Assembly (NCBI GenBank): GCA_018268915.1 | Contig: JAFDVQ010000011.1 | Location: forward strand, 293,792 to 357,791 | Reading direction: 5' to 3' | From: Acidobacteriota bacterium | Lineage (GTDB): Bacteria > Acidobacteriota > Terriglobia > Terriglobales > Acidobacteriaceae | DNA: 64,000 nucleotides | Shown: piece by piece, positions 48,421-58,328 of the stretch | How the letters are laid out: each line of letters begins with the position of its first letter | How positions within the stretch are numbered: position 1 is the stretch's first letter | Translations under genes and position numbers: made by a program | The notes under the pieces: model-generated | Databases searched by the model: none | Told to the model about the DNA's origin: nothing | What the model saw: only the letters and a program-made list of their open reading frames with translations

Positions 48421-51246
48421 GTGCATCGTTTGCCTCGAACGTCAGGGCGTTGTTCGCGAATACTATCCGGTCTGGCCTGCTTGCTGGTCGCTGTCTCTGC
48501 CGCTGCCGCCCCTGTGCATCGCCGCTCGGCTGGGAGTCTCGTCGCTTCGAACCTGCGATGCGAGTCGCGTCAGAATCCTTTGGGAATTCAGACAGACTCT
48601 CCGATGCTGAGCTGGGTCGCGACCGCGCGGAATGCCAATCTTCGCGGCCTGAACGTAACGAGATATCGAGTGATCGTTGCGTCATCGCCGGCAGAGTTGA
48701 TTCGCAACGAGGGGGATCTCTGGGACTCGGGCGAGGTGAATGCCAAAAATGTCTTTCAAAGTCACTATGCCGGGAAGCCGCTTCGTGCCGCTGGTACTTA
48801 TTGGTGGAAGGTGCAGCTCTGGGATCAGAGCGACGCCGCAGGTTCATGGAGCGAGCTCGCAACATTCACGATGGGTCTGCAGCCCGACGACTGGAAGGCA
48901 CACTGGATTACTGCGGATGCACACGTTCTAGGTACCGACCCTCAGAAGGACGCTGCCGCCGTTCCGATTTTCCGTCACACATTCCAAACATCCGGGGTGA
49001 TAAAGCGAGCGATTCTTTTCGTTTCTGGACTCGGCCAGTACGAAGCGCTCGTCAATGGGCAGCCTGTGACAGACAGCGTTCTGAATCCGGGCTGGACCAA
49101 CTACCACAAGACGATCCTCTACAACGAATTCGACGTCACAAACAAATTGAAGATCGGAAGAAACGCGATCTCTGTGCTGCTTGGCAACGGAATGTACAAC
49201 GTGCCCCACACGCCGAACCGCTATCAAAAACTCCAAGGATCATTTGGACCGCCGAAGCTCATCGCGCAGATGATCCTGACACACGCCGACGGCAGCGAAG
49301 AAATAGTTGCCACCGACGGCAGCTGGAAGACCTCGAAGAGTCCAGTCACTTTCTCGTCGACCTACGGCGGAGAGGACTATGACGCCCGCGTCTCGCCGGG
49401 GTGGGAGCAGCCCGGCTTCGACGATGCGAAATGGGCTCAGGCGAAAGTCGTGGATGGTCCGGGCGGCCAACTGAAGGCGCAGCAGATTCCTTCCATCAAG
49501 CCGATACAGACTTACCGGACTGTTAAGGTGACCACGCCAAAACCCGGCGTCACCGTCTACGATCTTGGGCAGAACTTCTCTGGCTGGCCCGAGATCTCCG
49601 TCCGCGGTCCACGCGGAAGCTCGGTGAAGTTGATTCCAGGAGAACTGCTGACGGACGACGGCCTGGTCACGCAGCGAAGCTTTGATGGCCCGGTCTGGTT
49701 TACATACACCTTGGCTGGCCAGGGCATCGAGCATTGGCATCCCCGTTTCACGTATTCCGGCTTTCGTTATGTCCAGGTAGAAACAACTCCGGCGTCGGGT
49801 TCAACTGCGCTGCCGCAGGTTGCCAGCATGACAGGCGTCTTTGTCCATTCTTCAGCGCGTCCTACGGGCACATTTCAAACGAGCAACTCGCTCTTCAATC
49901 GCATTCACAAGCTCATCGATGTAGCCATCGAGAGCAATATGCAAAGCGTGCTCACTGACTGCCCGCATCGCGAAAAGTTGGGTTGGCTCGAGCAGACACA
50001 TCTCATGGGCCCCGGCATCTTCTACGGGTACGACGTCCACAATCTCTACCAGAAGATGAGTGCTGACATGCAGGATTCGCAGCTTCCATCGGGACTCGTC
50101 CCGGAGATTGCGCCCGAATACGCTGTCTTCGAAAACGGCTTTCGTGATTCGCCTGAATGGGGCAGCGCAGTGATTCTTAGTCCGTGGACCGACTACCGCT
50201 TTACTCGCGATCTCGACCTGCTCCGGAATCACTACGAACAGATGCAGAAGTATCTCGACTTTCTTCATACCGAAGCGAAGGACGGCATCCTGAGCGAAGG
50301 CCTGGGTGACTGGTACGACATGGGGCCAAAGCCGCCGGGCTACGCGCAACTCACCGGCATGAAGGTGACCGCAACCGCAATCTACTATCGCGATCTGTCT
50401 TTGATGTCGCAGATCGCATCGCTCCTGGGAAAGACCGACGACGCGGCACGATACAGCTCTCTTGCCAGCGAAGTTGGTAAAAGCTACAACCGCGATCTTC
50501 TCCATAGCGACACAAATCAATACGACACTGGCAGTCAGACTGCGAATGCTATCTCTCTAGCGGTAGGTCTAGTGCCCGGAGAGCGGCGGCAAGCAGTGGT
50601 GAAGAATCTGGTTGCCGATGTCCGTTCTCATCAGAATCACGTGACAGCCGGTGACATCGGATTCCACTACGTGCTTGAGTCGCTGAATGAAGGCGGCCAC
50701 AGCGATGTTATCTGTGACATGCTCTCGCGCACTGACCCGCCGAGCTACGGCTATCAGTTGAAGATGGGAGCGACCGCGCTGACCGAGGCCTGGAACTCGG
50801 ATCCGACGAGTTCCCAGAACCATTTCATGTTGGGTCATGCGGAAGAGTGGTTCTATCGCGGTCTGGCTGGCCTGGACTTTGACCTTTCCCGGCCCGACGG
50901 AGAGCAGCTGATGTTCAAGCCAGAAATGGTTTGCGGGATTTCATCGGCAAGTGCGTCGTATGACTCCCTTCTCGGGCGCATTTCCATCGCGTGGCATCGG
51001 ATTGGAGAACGCACGACGATCGATGCGGTGGTTCCTCCAGGAATGACAGCGGTCGTCCGCATACCGGGGCAGAGGAAAGAGGATCTCCAGGAGTCGGGAG
51101 ATCCCATTGAAGCTTCAAAAGGCGTGTCGTGGCTGCGGAGCGATGGCGGATATCAGTTCATTCGGGTCGCATCCGGCACATACCATCTCGAGTCGCAATC
51201 TGCTCCGGTTCGGGGTGCCGCAGGAGCAGTCAAGGCCCGGGATTGA
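48421..51246 (+). CDS. GH78 alpha-L-rhamnosidase, exported
   Basis: A 941-residue protein. The GTG start at 48421 follows CAGGAG by 6-7 bases and opens a signal peptide (SGLACLLVAVSAAAA); the longer frame back into the GH106 gene is spurious. Family marks: LRCESRQNPLGIQTDSPMLS and WKAHWI in the front modules, then DCPHREKLGWLEQTH, the GH78 (alpha/alpha)6-barrel acid region, GDWYDMGPK and a closing beta domain. It removes terminal L-rhamnose. It follows the GH106 gene by 49 bp, probably in one transcript. Confidence 0.92.
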   Translation: MHRLPRTSGRCSRILSGLACLLVAVSAAAAPVHRRSAGSLVASNLRCESRQNPLGIQTDSPMLSWVATARNANLRGLNVTRYRVIVASSPAELIRNEGDLWDSGEVNAKNVFQSHYAGKPLRAAGTYWWKVQLWDQSDAAGSWSELATFTMGLQPDDWKAHWITADAHVLGTDPQKDAAAVPIFRHTFQTSGVIKRAILFVSGLGQYEALVNGQPVTDSVLNPGWTNYHKTILYNEFDVTNKLKIGRNAISVLLGNGMYNVPHTPNRYQKLQGSFGPPKLIAQMILTHADGSEEIVATDGSWKTSKSPVTFSSTYGGEDYDARVSPGWEQPGFDDAKWAQAKVVDGPGGQLKAQQIPSIKPIQTYRTVKVTTPKPGVTVYDLGQNFSGWPEISVRGPRGSSVKLIPGELLTDDGLVTQRSFDGPVWFTYTLAGQGIEHWHPRFTYSGFRYVQVETTPASGSTALPQVASMTGVFVHSSARPTGTFQTSNSLFNRIHKLIDVAIESNMQSVLTDCPHREKLGWLEQTHLMGPGIFYGYDVHNLYQKMSADMQDSQLPSGLVPEIAPEYAVFENGFRDSPEWGSAVILSPWTDYRFTRDLDLLRNHYEQMQKYLDFLHTEAKDGILSEGLGDWYDMGPKPPGYAQLTGMKVTATAIYYRDLSLMSQIASLLGKTDDAARYSSLASEVGKSYNRDLLHSDTNQYDTGSQTANAISLAVGLVPGERRQAVVKNLVADVRSHQNHVTAGDIGFHYVLESLNEGGHSDVICDMLSRTDPPSYGYQLKMGATALTEAWNSDPTSSQNHFMLGHAEEWFYRGLAGLDFDLSRPDGEQLMFKPEMVCGISSASASYDSLLGRISIAWHRIGERTTIDAVVPPGMTAVVRIPGQRKEDLQESGDPIEASKGVSWLRSDGGYQFIRVASGTYHLESQSAPVRGAAGAVKARD

Positions 51247-51435
51247 TGCGGTCGGTGCTTCCTGGACCGACTTCTCGCTGTCGATGATCAAGTCGCATGG
51301 ATTTGAATTTCTGATATGAAATTATTCTCCTTCCGAATTTATGGCTCGGAGTGCTATTGTTTCTGCGCTGCCCCAACTGGTCGGACGGGTTAGCTCAGCA
51401 AACCGAACCCCATTTGGCCACAATCGGAGAGAAAC

Positions 51436-54400
51436 ATGGTTTTGAGGGCGAGATTGTGTGTTCCTGCGTTTTTCTTGCTTGTCGGCGTTCCGTCGGCCGT
51501 TCTGCCTCAGAGCGGTCCAGGGGGTCTCAAATCAGGCTTCGAGAATCCACCTGCGAGTGCCCGGCCCCGCGTTTGGTGGCACTGGATGAACGGCAATATC
51601 ACAAAAGAAGGCATCAAGCTTGATCTCGACTGGATGCATCGCGTCGGCATCGCCGGCTTCCAGAACTTTGACGCTGCACTCGCAACACCGCAAGTTGTAG
51701 ACAAACGCCTGCCGTATATGACGCCGGAATGGAAAGACGCATTCAAGTACGCGACCACGCTTGCGGACCAGTATGGGATGGAGATAGCGATTGCAGCCTC
51801 TCCCGGATGGAGTGAGACTGGCGGCCCGTGGGTGCCGCCCTCACACGGCATGAAGAAGTATGTTTGGAGCGAAACCGCAGTCGAGGGTGGAAAGCACTTT
51901 CATGGGCAACTGAACCACCCGCCTGAGAATACAGGTGCTTTTCAAAACGCCGGCGTCCGTGTTCGACCGGGCAACGAACAGACGGCGACTGCTCCCCCGC
52001 AGTTTTATGGAGAAGCAGCAGTCGTCGCTTTTCGTCGTCCATGGACAAGCCTCGAATTGCTACAACCGACGGTGACCTCAAGCAGCGGCACTCCCGACTT
52101 CGCCTCGCTGGCAGATGGCAATATCGTGAAAACCACGGAGCTTCCAATTGCAAGCGGCGATCAGCCCGCGTGGATCCAGTGGGAGTATCCAAAAGCCTTA
52201 ACGATTCGCTCACTCACTATAGCCACCTCACCTGGAGGAGCGGCCACCTGGAGAAGCGGGGTCGGCGTTCCTGACAAAACACTTGAAGCCAGTGATGACG
52301 GAAACAGCTTCCGTGAGATAGCGAAGCTCATCGAAGGCAGGGCTCCACAGACCACGATCTCGATTCCCGAAACCACTGCGAAGTTCTTCCGCGTCACGTT
52401 CAAAGCCACGCCTCCGCCTCCGCCGCCTGCGTGGGCACAAGGCATCGAGATGCCGGGCGCATCACCTCGCGCAACACCAACAGCATTCAAGATTGCTGAA
52501 CTGGCGCTTCATCAGGAACCGCATGTGAACCACTTCGAAGAGAAGGCGGCGTTCGCGCTCACGCCGGATCTCTACGGATACGCCACTCTGCCTGCAACGG
52601 CCGGACAGTCTATCGAACGTTCAGATGTCATTGACCTGACATCGAAAATGCAGGCTGACGGCATGCTCGACTGGACACCTCCTCCCGGACAGTGGGTGGT
52701 CTTGCGCTTCGGCTATTCGCTACTGGGAATCACAAATCATCCTGCAACCCAGGAAGCAACTGGCCTTGAAGTCGACAAGCTCGATCGTCGCTACGTCCGC
52801 GACTACTTCGAGAAATATCTGGACAGCTACAAAGAGACGGTCGGGCCCGAGCTCATAGGAAAGCGCGGCATCCAGTATGTGATCAACGACAGCTGGGAGG
52901 CCGGGTCTTTGAATTGGACCGATAACATGATCGCCCAATTCACCAAGCTGCGCGGATACAGTCCCGTCCCCTGGATGCCGGTGCTTGCGGGCTACATAGT
53001 TGAGAGCTCCGAAGCAAGCGACCGCTTTCTGTGGGATTTGCGCAAGACCATCGCCGATCTAATCACGGTGGAGCACTACGAGCAGATCGAGTCGATTCTT
53101 CATGAGTGGCACATGGCCCACTATGGCGAATCGCATGAAGTCAGCCGCGCCATTCCAGCCGATGGAATGGAAGTGAAGAAGATGAATGAAATCCCCATGA
53201 GCGCGATGTGGACACAGGTCCCGGGTGGCCCCTATCACGAGCAGTATGGGTATAACGCTGACGACCGCGAGTCGGCATCGGTTGCGCACATCTATGGGCA
53301 GAACTTTGTTGCGGCCGAGTCGTTGACAGCCGCCGCCGGACCCTGGGCATGGTCTCCGGCAACGCTCAAGCCGACGGCCGATCAGGAGTTTCTGAACGGC
53401 ATCAACCGTTTTGTAATCCATGAGTCGGCTCACCAGCCCTTGGTGGGAAAAGCTCCCGGGCTGACCCTCGGGCCCTTCGGTCAATGGTTCAACCGGAACG
53501 AAACATGGGCCGATGAAGCCGGAGTGTGGATGGACTATCTGGCCAGAACGAGCTTCATGCTGCAGCAGGGGCGTTTCCGCGCGGATGTTCTCTACTTCTA
53601 CGGCGAGGACTCTAACCTCACTGCTATCTTCGCGAATAAAGCGCCTGATGTTCCGACCGGTTACGGGTTTGACTACGTCAATGCCGACGCGCTCATTCAC
53701 GAGTTCAAGGTCAAGGATGGCCAGATCACGACTGCAAGTGGGATGTCCTACCGTTTACTCGCTCTCGACGACCACGCAAAGCACATGTCTCTCCCGGTAC
53801 TCAAAGCCATTCAGACTTTGGTGGAGCAAGGCGCCACAATTTGCGGCTCCAAGCCTGTGGATGATCCATCGCTGTCTGACGACCAGAAAGAATTTCAGAA
53901 GATCGCGACGGAGCTATTCGGTGATGGCATCGGGATGAGAAATGTAGGCAAAGGGAAAGTATATGCGGCGCAAAGGGCCGCGAACGCTTTAAGCGCCATG
54001 CAACTCACACCAGATCTGAACTTCTCAAAAACCGACGAGACGACAAGGCTTGAATTCGTGCACCGACAAGTCTCCGGAGCAGATATCTACTTCGTAGACA
54101 ATCGAAGCGACAAAAGCGTAACGGTTCAAGCCACCTTCCGCGTTTCCGGAAGGGAGCCGGAGTTCTGGCGCGCCGAGACGGGGAAATCGACACCGGCGCC
54201 GTTCACGATCGCAAAAGGCACCACGACTGTGCCCTTGAATCTGGAGCCATGGGGCACCGTATTCGTTGTATTCCAAAGGCCGACCAGTCAGGCGTCACGA
54301 AAAATGCCGGATGAGAGTCCGTCTACCTTGTTGGCGGTTGATGGGCAGTGGAGCGTCTCTTTTCAGCCGGATCGCGGTGCGCCTGCTTCGATCAGGCTGG

Positions 54401-54816
54401 ATAAGCTGATCTCATGGCCCGAGAGCGAAGACAAGGGGGTCAAGTATTTCTCGGGGACTGCAACCTATACAAAATCTTTCGACGTCAAGCCAGAATGGCT
54501 GGGCAAAGGAAAGCATCTCAGGCTGGATCTCGGGGACGTCCGAAACCTGGCTCAAATCGATGTGAATGGAAAACCCCTCGGGGTCGTGTGGCACACTCCG
54601 TACAAGGTCGATATATCCGATACGGTCAAGCCAGGTTCGAATCAACTGGTTGTTAAGGTCACCAACTCGTGGGTAAATCGACTGATCGGGGATCAGCAGC
54701 CGGATGCGAAGACGAAGTACACCTTTACCGCTGTGAAGCCTTACAAGGCAAATTCGCCGCTGCAGCCATCAGGTCTCATCGGGCCGGTCACGATCAGTTC
54801 GGGAGGGCGAGAATAG
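51436..54816 (+). CDS. Second GH106 alpha-L-rhamnosidase-type glycoside hydrolase, exported
   Basis: A 1126-residue paralogue of the 44889 gene. Signal peptide MVLRARLCVPAFFLLVGVPS, then FENPPASARPRVWWHWMNGN, GIAGFQNFD and AASPGWSETGGPWV. A carbohydrate-binding-like insert lies around 200-350 (PEYPKALTIRSL region, with discoidin-like character). The C-terminus repeats the paralogue's motif (LDLGDVRNLAQIDVNGKPLG ... LQPSGLIGPVTI). GGAGAGAAAC precedes the ATG. A gap of about 190 bp from GH78 may hold its own promoter. Different linkage or aglycone specificity from the first copy is likely. Confidence 0.9.
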   Translation: MVLRARLCVPAFFLLVGVPSAVLPQSGPGGLKSGFENPPASARPRVWWHWMNGNITKEGIKLDLDWMHRVGIAGFQNFDAALATPQVVDKRLPYMTPEWKDAFKYATTLADQYGMEIAIAASPGWSETGGPWVPPSHGMKKYVWSETAVEGGKHFHGQLNHPPENTGAFQNAGVRVRPGNEQTATAPPQFYGEAAVVAFRRPWTSLELLQPTVTSSSGTPDFASLADGNIVKTTELPIASGDQPAWIQWEYPKALTIRSLTIATSPGGAATWRSGVGVPDKTLEASDDGNSFREIAKLIEGRAPQTTISIPETTAKFFRVTFKATPPPPPPAWAQGIEMPGASPRATPTAFKIAELALHQEPHVNHFEEKAAFALTPDLYGYATLPATAGQSIERSDVIDLTSKMQADGMLDWTPPPGQWVVLRFGYSLLGITNHPATQEATGLEVDKLDRRYVRDYFEKYLDSYKETVGPELIGKRGIQYVINDSWEAGSLNWTDNMIAQFTKLRGYSPVPWMPVLAGYIVESSEASDRFLWDLRKTIADLITVEHYEQIESILHEWHMAHYGESHEVSRAIPADGMEVKKMNEIPMSAMWTQVPGGPYHEQYGYNADDRESASVAHIYGQNFVAAESLTAAAGPWAWSPATLKPTADQEFLNGINRFVIHESAHQPLVGKAPGLTLGPFGQWFNRNETWADEAGVWMDYLARTSFMLQQGRFRADVLYFYGEDSNLTAIFANKAPDVPTGYGFDYVNADALIHEFKVKDGQITTASGMSYRLLALDDHAKHMSLPVLKAIQTLVEQGATICGSKPVDDPSLSDDQKEFQKIATELFGDGIGMRNVGKGKVYAAQRAANALSAMQLTPDLNFSKTDETTRLEFVHRQVSGADIYFVDNRSDKSVTVQATFRVSGREPEFWRAETGKSTPAPFTIAKGTTTVPLNLEPWGTVFVVFQRPTSQASRKMPDESPSTLLAVDGQWSVSFQPDRGAPASIRLDKLISWPESEDKGVKYFSGTATYTKSFDVKPEWLGKGKHLRLDLGDVRNLAQIDVNGKPLGVVWHTPYKVDISDTVKPGSNQLVVKVTNSWVNRLIGDQQPDAKTKYTFTAVKPYKANSPLQPSGLIGPVTISSGGRE

Positions 54817-54837
54817 AGCTAGCCCGGGTAATGGCCG

Positions 54838-55878
54838 TCACCACTCGACTGTGGTCCAGGCCCGATCGCGCATGGAACGATAACCAGCATCAAGAATGCA
54901 ATTCACGATGTATCCATCCTCGTACGTTTCGCGGGGCTGGCAGCCATGTCGAACGCATTCCACGAAATGCTTCATCTCAGCCTGGTAGCCGTAGGTGAAG
55001 GCTTCCTCCGGAAGAGGCCGGGTCCAGCCCATATCGATATCCGCCTTTTCGACCACATATCCGGCTGACTTCGTCGTGAACGAGGTGATTGGCGTCATAC
55101 GGGTGACATCCGTGAAAATGCTGCCTTCCGATCCATGGATCTCATTGCGAAGATCAAGCCCGCCTTTCGTGGTCCAGGACATCTCGCAGTGAGCGATCCC
55201 CCCGCTGGCAAATCGAAGCACGAGCAGAGCATTGTCTTCACCTGTTGTGCGCTCACCGTGGACCAGGGTTGCGCCCCATGCAAACACTTCAAGGATGCGG
55301 TCATCTCTGCTGAAGAAGTACCGTGCTGCCTCGATGCAATGGCAACCAAGATCGAGCATGGCGCCACCGCCGGCGATCTTTGCGTCCCAGAAGTGGGGAC
55401 TGTGCGGGCCGCTATGAGACTCCCGCGATCGCACCCAGAGGACCTTTCCTATTCCGCCGCCCTCGATTGTCTGTCTCGCCTTCACCACGGCGGGGGCGAA
55501 TACCTCTGTCTCGGCATACCCGTGAATGGCGCCCGAAGCCACTGCAGCATCACGCAGCTTCCGCGCTTCGTCGCGATTTCGCCCCAACGGTTTGGTGCAC
55601 ACCTGATTCTTTCGCGCCGCGGCGAGTTTCAGTCCAACCGGCAAATGCTCCTCATTGGGCAATGCAATCACGTAGAGGTCAATATCATCGCGAGCGATCA
55701 GTTCGTCCAAATCTGCCGACGGATGCTGGATACCCCACCGGTTGGCAAAGGTTTTAGCTCGCTCGATGGAGCGGGAATAGTTTGTGACGACCGTTTGTCC
55801 CGGCACGTCAGCCAGCCCCTGCATGTAGAAATCGGCGACAAAACCCGAACCCAGTATGGCAAGTCTTATAGATTTCAT
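54838..55878 (-). CDS. Gfo/Idh/MocA-family oxidoreductase
   Basis: A 346-residue NAD(P)-dependent sugar oxidoreductase. The Rossmann start LAILGSGFVADFYMQG, VIALPNEEH, the catalytic-lysine motif (TKPLGRN, where most members have EKP) and GGGAMLDLGCHCIEAARYF are visible. GAGG lies 6 bases before the ATG. It diverges from the sugar porter at 55966 and converges on the GH106 gene. It probably oxidises or epimerises a sugar imported by that porter. Confidence 0.88.
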   Translation of the reverse strand: MKSIRLAILGSGFVADFYMQGLADVPGQTVVTNYSRSIERAKTFANRWGIQHPSADLDELIARDDIDLYVIALPNEEHLPVGLKLAAARKNQVCTKPLGRNRDEARKLRDAAVASGAIHGYAETEVFAPAVVKARQTIEGGGIGKVLWVRSRESHSGPHSPHFWDAKIAGGGAMLDLGCHCIEAARYFFSRDDRILEVFAWGATLVHGERTTGEDNALLVLRFASGGIAHCEMSWTTKGGLDLRNEIHGSEGSIFTDVTRMTPITSFTTKSAGYVVEKADIDMGWTRPLPEEAFTYGYQAEMKHFVECVRHGCQPRETYEDGYIVNCILDAGYRSMRDRAWTTVEW

Positions 55879-55965
55879 TGATCCTCATTGAGAAGTTCTG
55901 ATGGTTTCGGCAGCACAGACGCCCTGAGCTATGCAGCAGCGGGAACGATCAGGTAGTGTTCCTGA

Positions 55966-57342
55966 GTGAGCGATTCGAGAAAAGCGAATTATGTCATATT
56001 CCTGGGCTGTACAGCTGCCTTAGGCGGTTTGCTGTTCGGATTCGACATAGCCATCATTACTGGCGCAGGTCCTTATCTCACGAAGGAATTTGCTCTCAGC
56101 GACCTGGGGCTGGGTTGGGCATTCAGCTCTCTTTTGTTTGGCTGCGCGCTGGGCTGTGTCATCGCCGGAAGGCTGACGGACCGTTGGGGCCGAAAGAACA
56201 TGCTGCTCTTGATCGCGTTGCTTTTTGCATGCACGTCCATCGAAACGGCCCTGGCGCCAGGCTTCACGGCGTTTGTCACGGCCCGCTTCCTCGCCGGACT
56301 GGCGGTAGGCGGCGTTTCACTGCTGTCTCCAATGTACGTTGCAGAGGTTTCCCCAGCGGGCATGCGCGGCCGCCTAGGAACCACCTACCAGATGTCGATC
56401 ATCGTTGGGATTCTGATTTCCTATGCGCTGAACTATCTTCTGAGGAACACAGGTGGGAATAACTGGCGCTGGATGTTCCTGACTGGTGTTGTGCCATCAG
56501 CGGTGTTCTTCCTGTTTGTCTACATCGCTCCCGAAACTCCCCGGTTCCTGGTCATGAGAGGAAGAGAACGGGATGCTCTCGCAGTGCTTCAACGCATTAG
56601 CGGCGATGTCAACGCGGATGCCCAGGTTGAGGCAATACGAAGCAGCCTGAAAGTCGAAACGCGAAGCTGGCGGGGACTTCTGCGGCCGGGCGTGAACCGC
56701 GCGCTTATCATAAGCGTCATTCTGGCAATCCTGGTTCATTTCTCCGGGATCAATACCGTCATAGACTATGCGCCGGCAATCTTCCAATCGGCAGGATGGA
56801 AGATCGATAGCGCGCTGGCTTCCACGTTCATAGTCGGACTGACTGAGTTTCTATTTACTCTTGTGTCCTTCTGGGTGATCGACCGGTATGGACGCAAGCC
56901 ACTTTATATAGTTGGCTCATTCGGAATGGCCTTGGCGCTTATTGGGCTAATTGCAGCGGTCTTTGCCAACAGCTTCCATGGTCCAGTGGTGCTCGCATTG
57001 ATCTTGACATACATCGCCTTCTTCGCCTCTTGTATAGGGCCGGTGTTCTGGACGCTCGTTCCAGAGATCTTTCCAAACGACATGCGTGGCCTGGCAATGA
57101 CATTTCCTGTCCTAACCCAGTGGATCGCCAATGCACTTGTCGTGCTGCTCTTTCCGTATGCGTTTCACGTAATGGGGAAGACCGCAACCTTTGGCTTTCT
57201 GGCTGCGATGGCTTTGGCCCAGGGGCTTTTCACCTGGCTTTGTGTGCCTGAGACAGGGAACAAGTCTCTTGAAGAGATGGAGAGCTACTTGGTCGCCGCG
57301 GTGTCAGGTGGGATCAAGGGCTCAGACCGATCTGGCGATTGA
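55966..57342 (+). CDS. MFS transporter, sugar porter family
   Basis: A 458-residue twelve-helix transporter. Sugar-porter signatures: GGLLFGFDIAIITGA, GRLTDRWGRKN, PETPRFLVMRGR, DRYGRKPLY and PETGNKSLEEME. GTG start. It imports a monosaccharide by proton symport; the substrate could be a hexose or galactose freed by the adjacent GH36 protein. Followed after 118 bp by the PhyH gene. Confidence 0.93.
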   Translation: MSDSRKANYVIFLGCTAALGGLLFGFDIAIITGAGPYLTKEFALSDLGLGWAFSSLLFGCALGCVIAGRLTDRWGRKNMLLLIALLFACTSIETALAPGFTAFVTARFLAGLAVGGVSLLSPMYVAEVSPAGMRGRLGTTYQMSIIVGILISYALNYLLRNTGGNNWRWMFLTGVVPSAVFFLFVYIAPETPRFLVMRGRERDALAVLQRISGDVNADAQVEAIRSSLKVETRSWRGLLRPGVNRALIISVILAILVHFSGINTVIDYAPAIFQSAGWKIDSALASTFIVGLTEFLFTLVSFWVIDRYGRKPLYIVGSFGMALALIGLIAAVFANSFHGPVVLALILTYIAFFASCIGPVFWTLVPEIFPNDMRGLAMTFPVLTQWIANALVVLLFPYAFHVMGKTATFGFLAAMALAQGLFTWLCVPETGNKSLEEMESYLVAAVSGGIKGSDRSGD

Positions 57343-57460
57343 GCGTTCTTGGCCTTTCTGTGGATGCTCATCTGTTCGACATGTTAGTTTACGGAAGCGC
57401 GCCAATGCCGAACGTACAGCATCGCAATCAGGCGGGCTCACGATTTGGTTGGAGGTGATT

Positions 57461-58312
57461 ATGAATTCGAATCGGCTGACCGATGAACAGCTAAGAGCCT
57501 ATGCTGAGAACGGGTATCTGCTCGTACCGGGCATGCTGGACGGTTCAGAAGTCGACATGCTGGGCAGATGTGCGCGGGAAGACCGCGTGCTTGACCAGCA
57601 CTCGTTTGGCAGAGCGGATGGGGAGGGTGGCACAGTTCGCTTGTCGCTCTGGAATCACCCTACCGACACGATCTACGGAATGATAGCGCGGAGCAACTCG
57701 CTGGTGGGCTGCGCTGAGCAGATCCTGGTCGGCGAGGTTTACCACTATCACTCCAAGATGATCATGAAGGACGCCAAAGTCGGAGGTGCATGGACATGGC
57801 ACCAGGATTATGGCTATTGGTATCAGAACGGTGTGCTCTTCCCGGACCTGACAAGCGCCTTCATCGCCGTGGATCGAGCTACGAGAGAGAACGGCTGCCT
57901 GCAGGTCATTCGTGGTTCGCACAAAATGGGGAGAATCGACCACATACTTACTGGCGATCAGGCGGGGGCGGATATGGAGCGAGTCACACAAGCTCTGGAG
58001 CGGCTCGAGCTTGTTTACGTCGAGATGGAGCCAGGAGACGCTCTTTTCTTTCACTCGAATCTGCTGCATCGAAGCGATCAGAATAGATCGGAAAAGCCGC
58101 GATGGTCGATGATTTGCTGCTACAACGCCGCTCGCAACGATCCTTACAAGGAATCGCATCATCCTCGATACACCCCACTGAAGAAGGTCGACGATACGGA
58201 GGTTCTCAAGGCCGGAAGCAAACGTTTCGCAGACGCGCCTGAAAGCGAAGCTGCGTGGCTGGTCGCCGAAAAGGACACAAGCGCGGCCGGACTGAAGAAG
58301 CAAGTCTCCTAG
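57461..58312 (+). CDS. Phytanoyl-CoA dioxygenase (PhyH) family protein
   Basis: A 283-residue Fe(II)/2-oxoglutarate oxygenase. Iron ligands H114 and D116 are in WHQDYGYWYQNG; the distal His is H203 in LLHRSDQN, and R214 may bind oxoglutarate. A textbook binding site (GGAGGTGATT) precedes the ATG at 57461, although the frame is open upstream into the transporter gene. The family hydroxylates lipids, amino acids and small secondary metabolites; next to sugar genes its substrate is unknown. Confidence 0.88.
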   Translation: MNSNRLTDEQLRAYAENGYLLVPGMLDGSEVDMLGRCAREDRVLDQHSFGRADGEGGTVRLSLWNHPTDTIYGMIARSNSLVGCAEQILVGEVYHYHSKMIMKDAKVGGAWTWHQDYGYWYQNGVLFPDLTSAFIAVDRATRENGCLQVIRGSHKMGRIDHILTGDQAGADMERVTQALERLELVYVEMEPGDALFFHSNLLHRSDQNRSEKPRWSMICCYNAARNDPYKESHHPRYTPLKKVDDTEVLKAGSKRFADAPESEAAWLVAEKDTSAAGLKKQVS

Positions 58313-58328
58313 AGCCGGCTGCGAACTC

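Noticed and set aside
57191..57460. N-terminal extension of the PhyH gene into the sugar-porter gene
   Set aside because: The extension is an out-of-frame reading of the transporter; a perfect GGAGGTGATT site marks the start at 57461.
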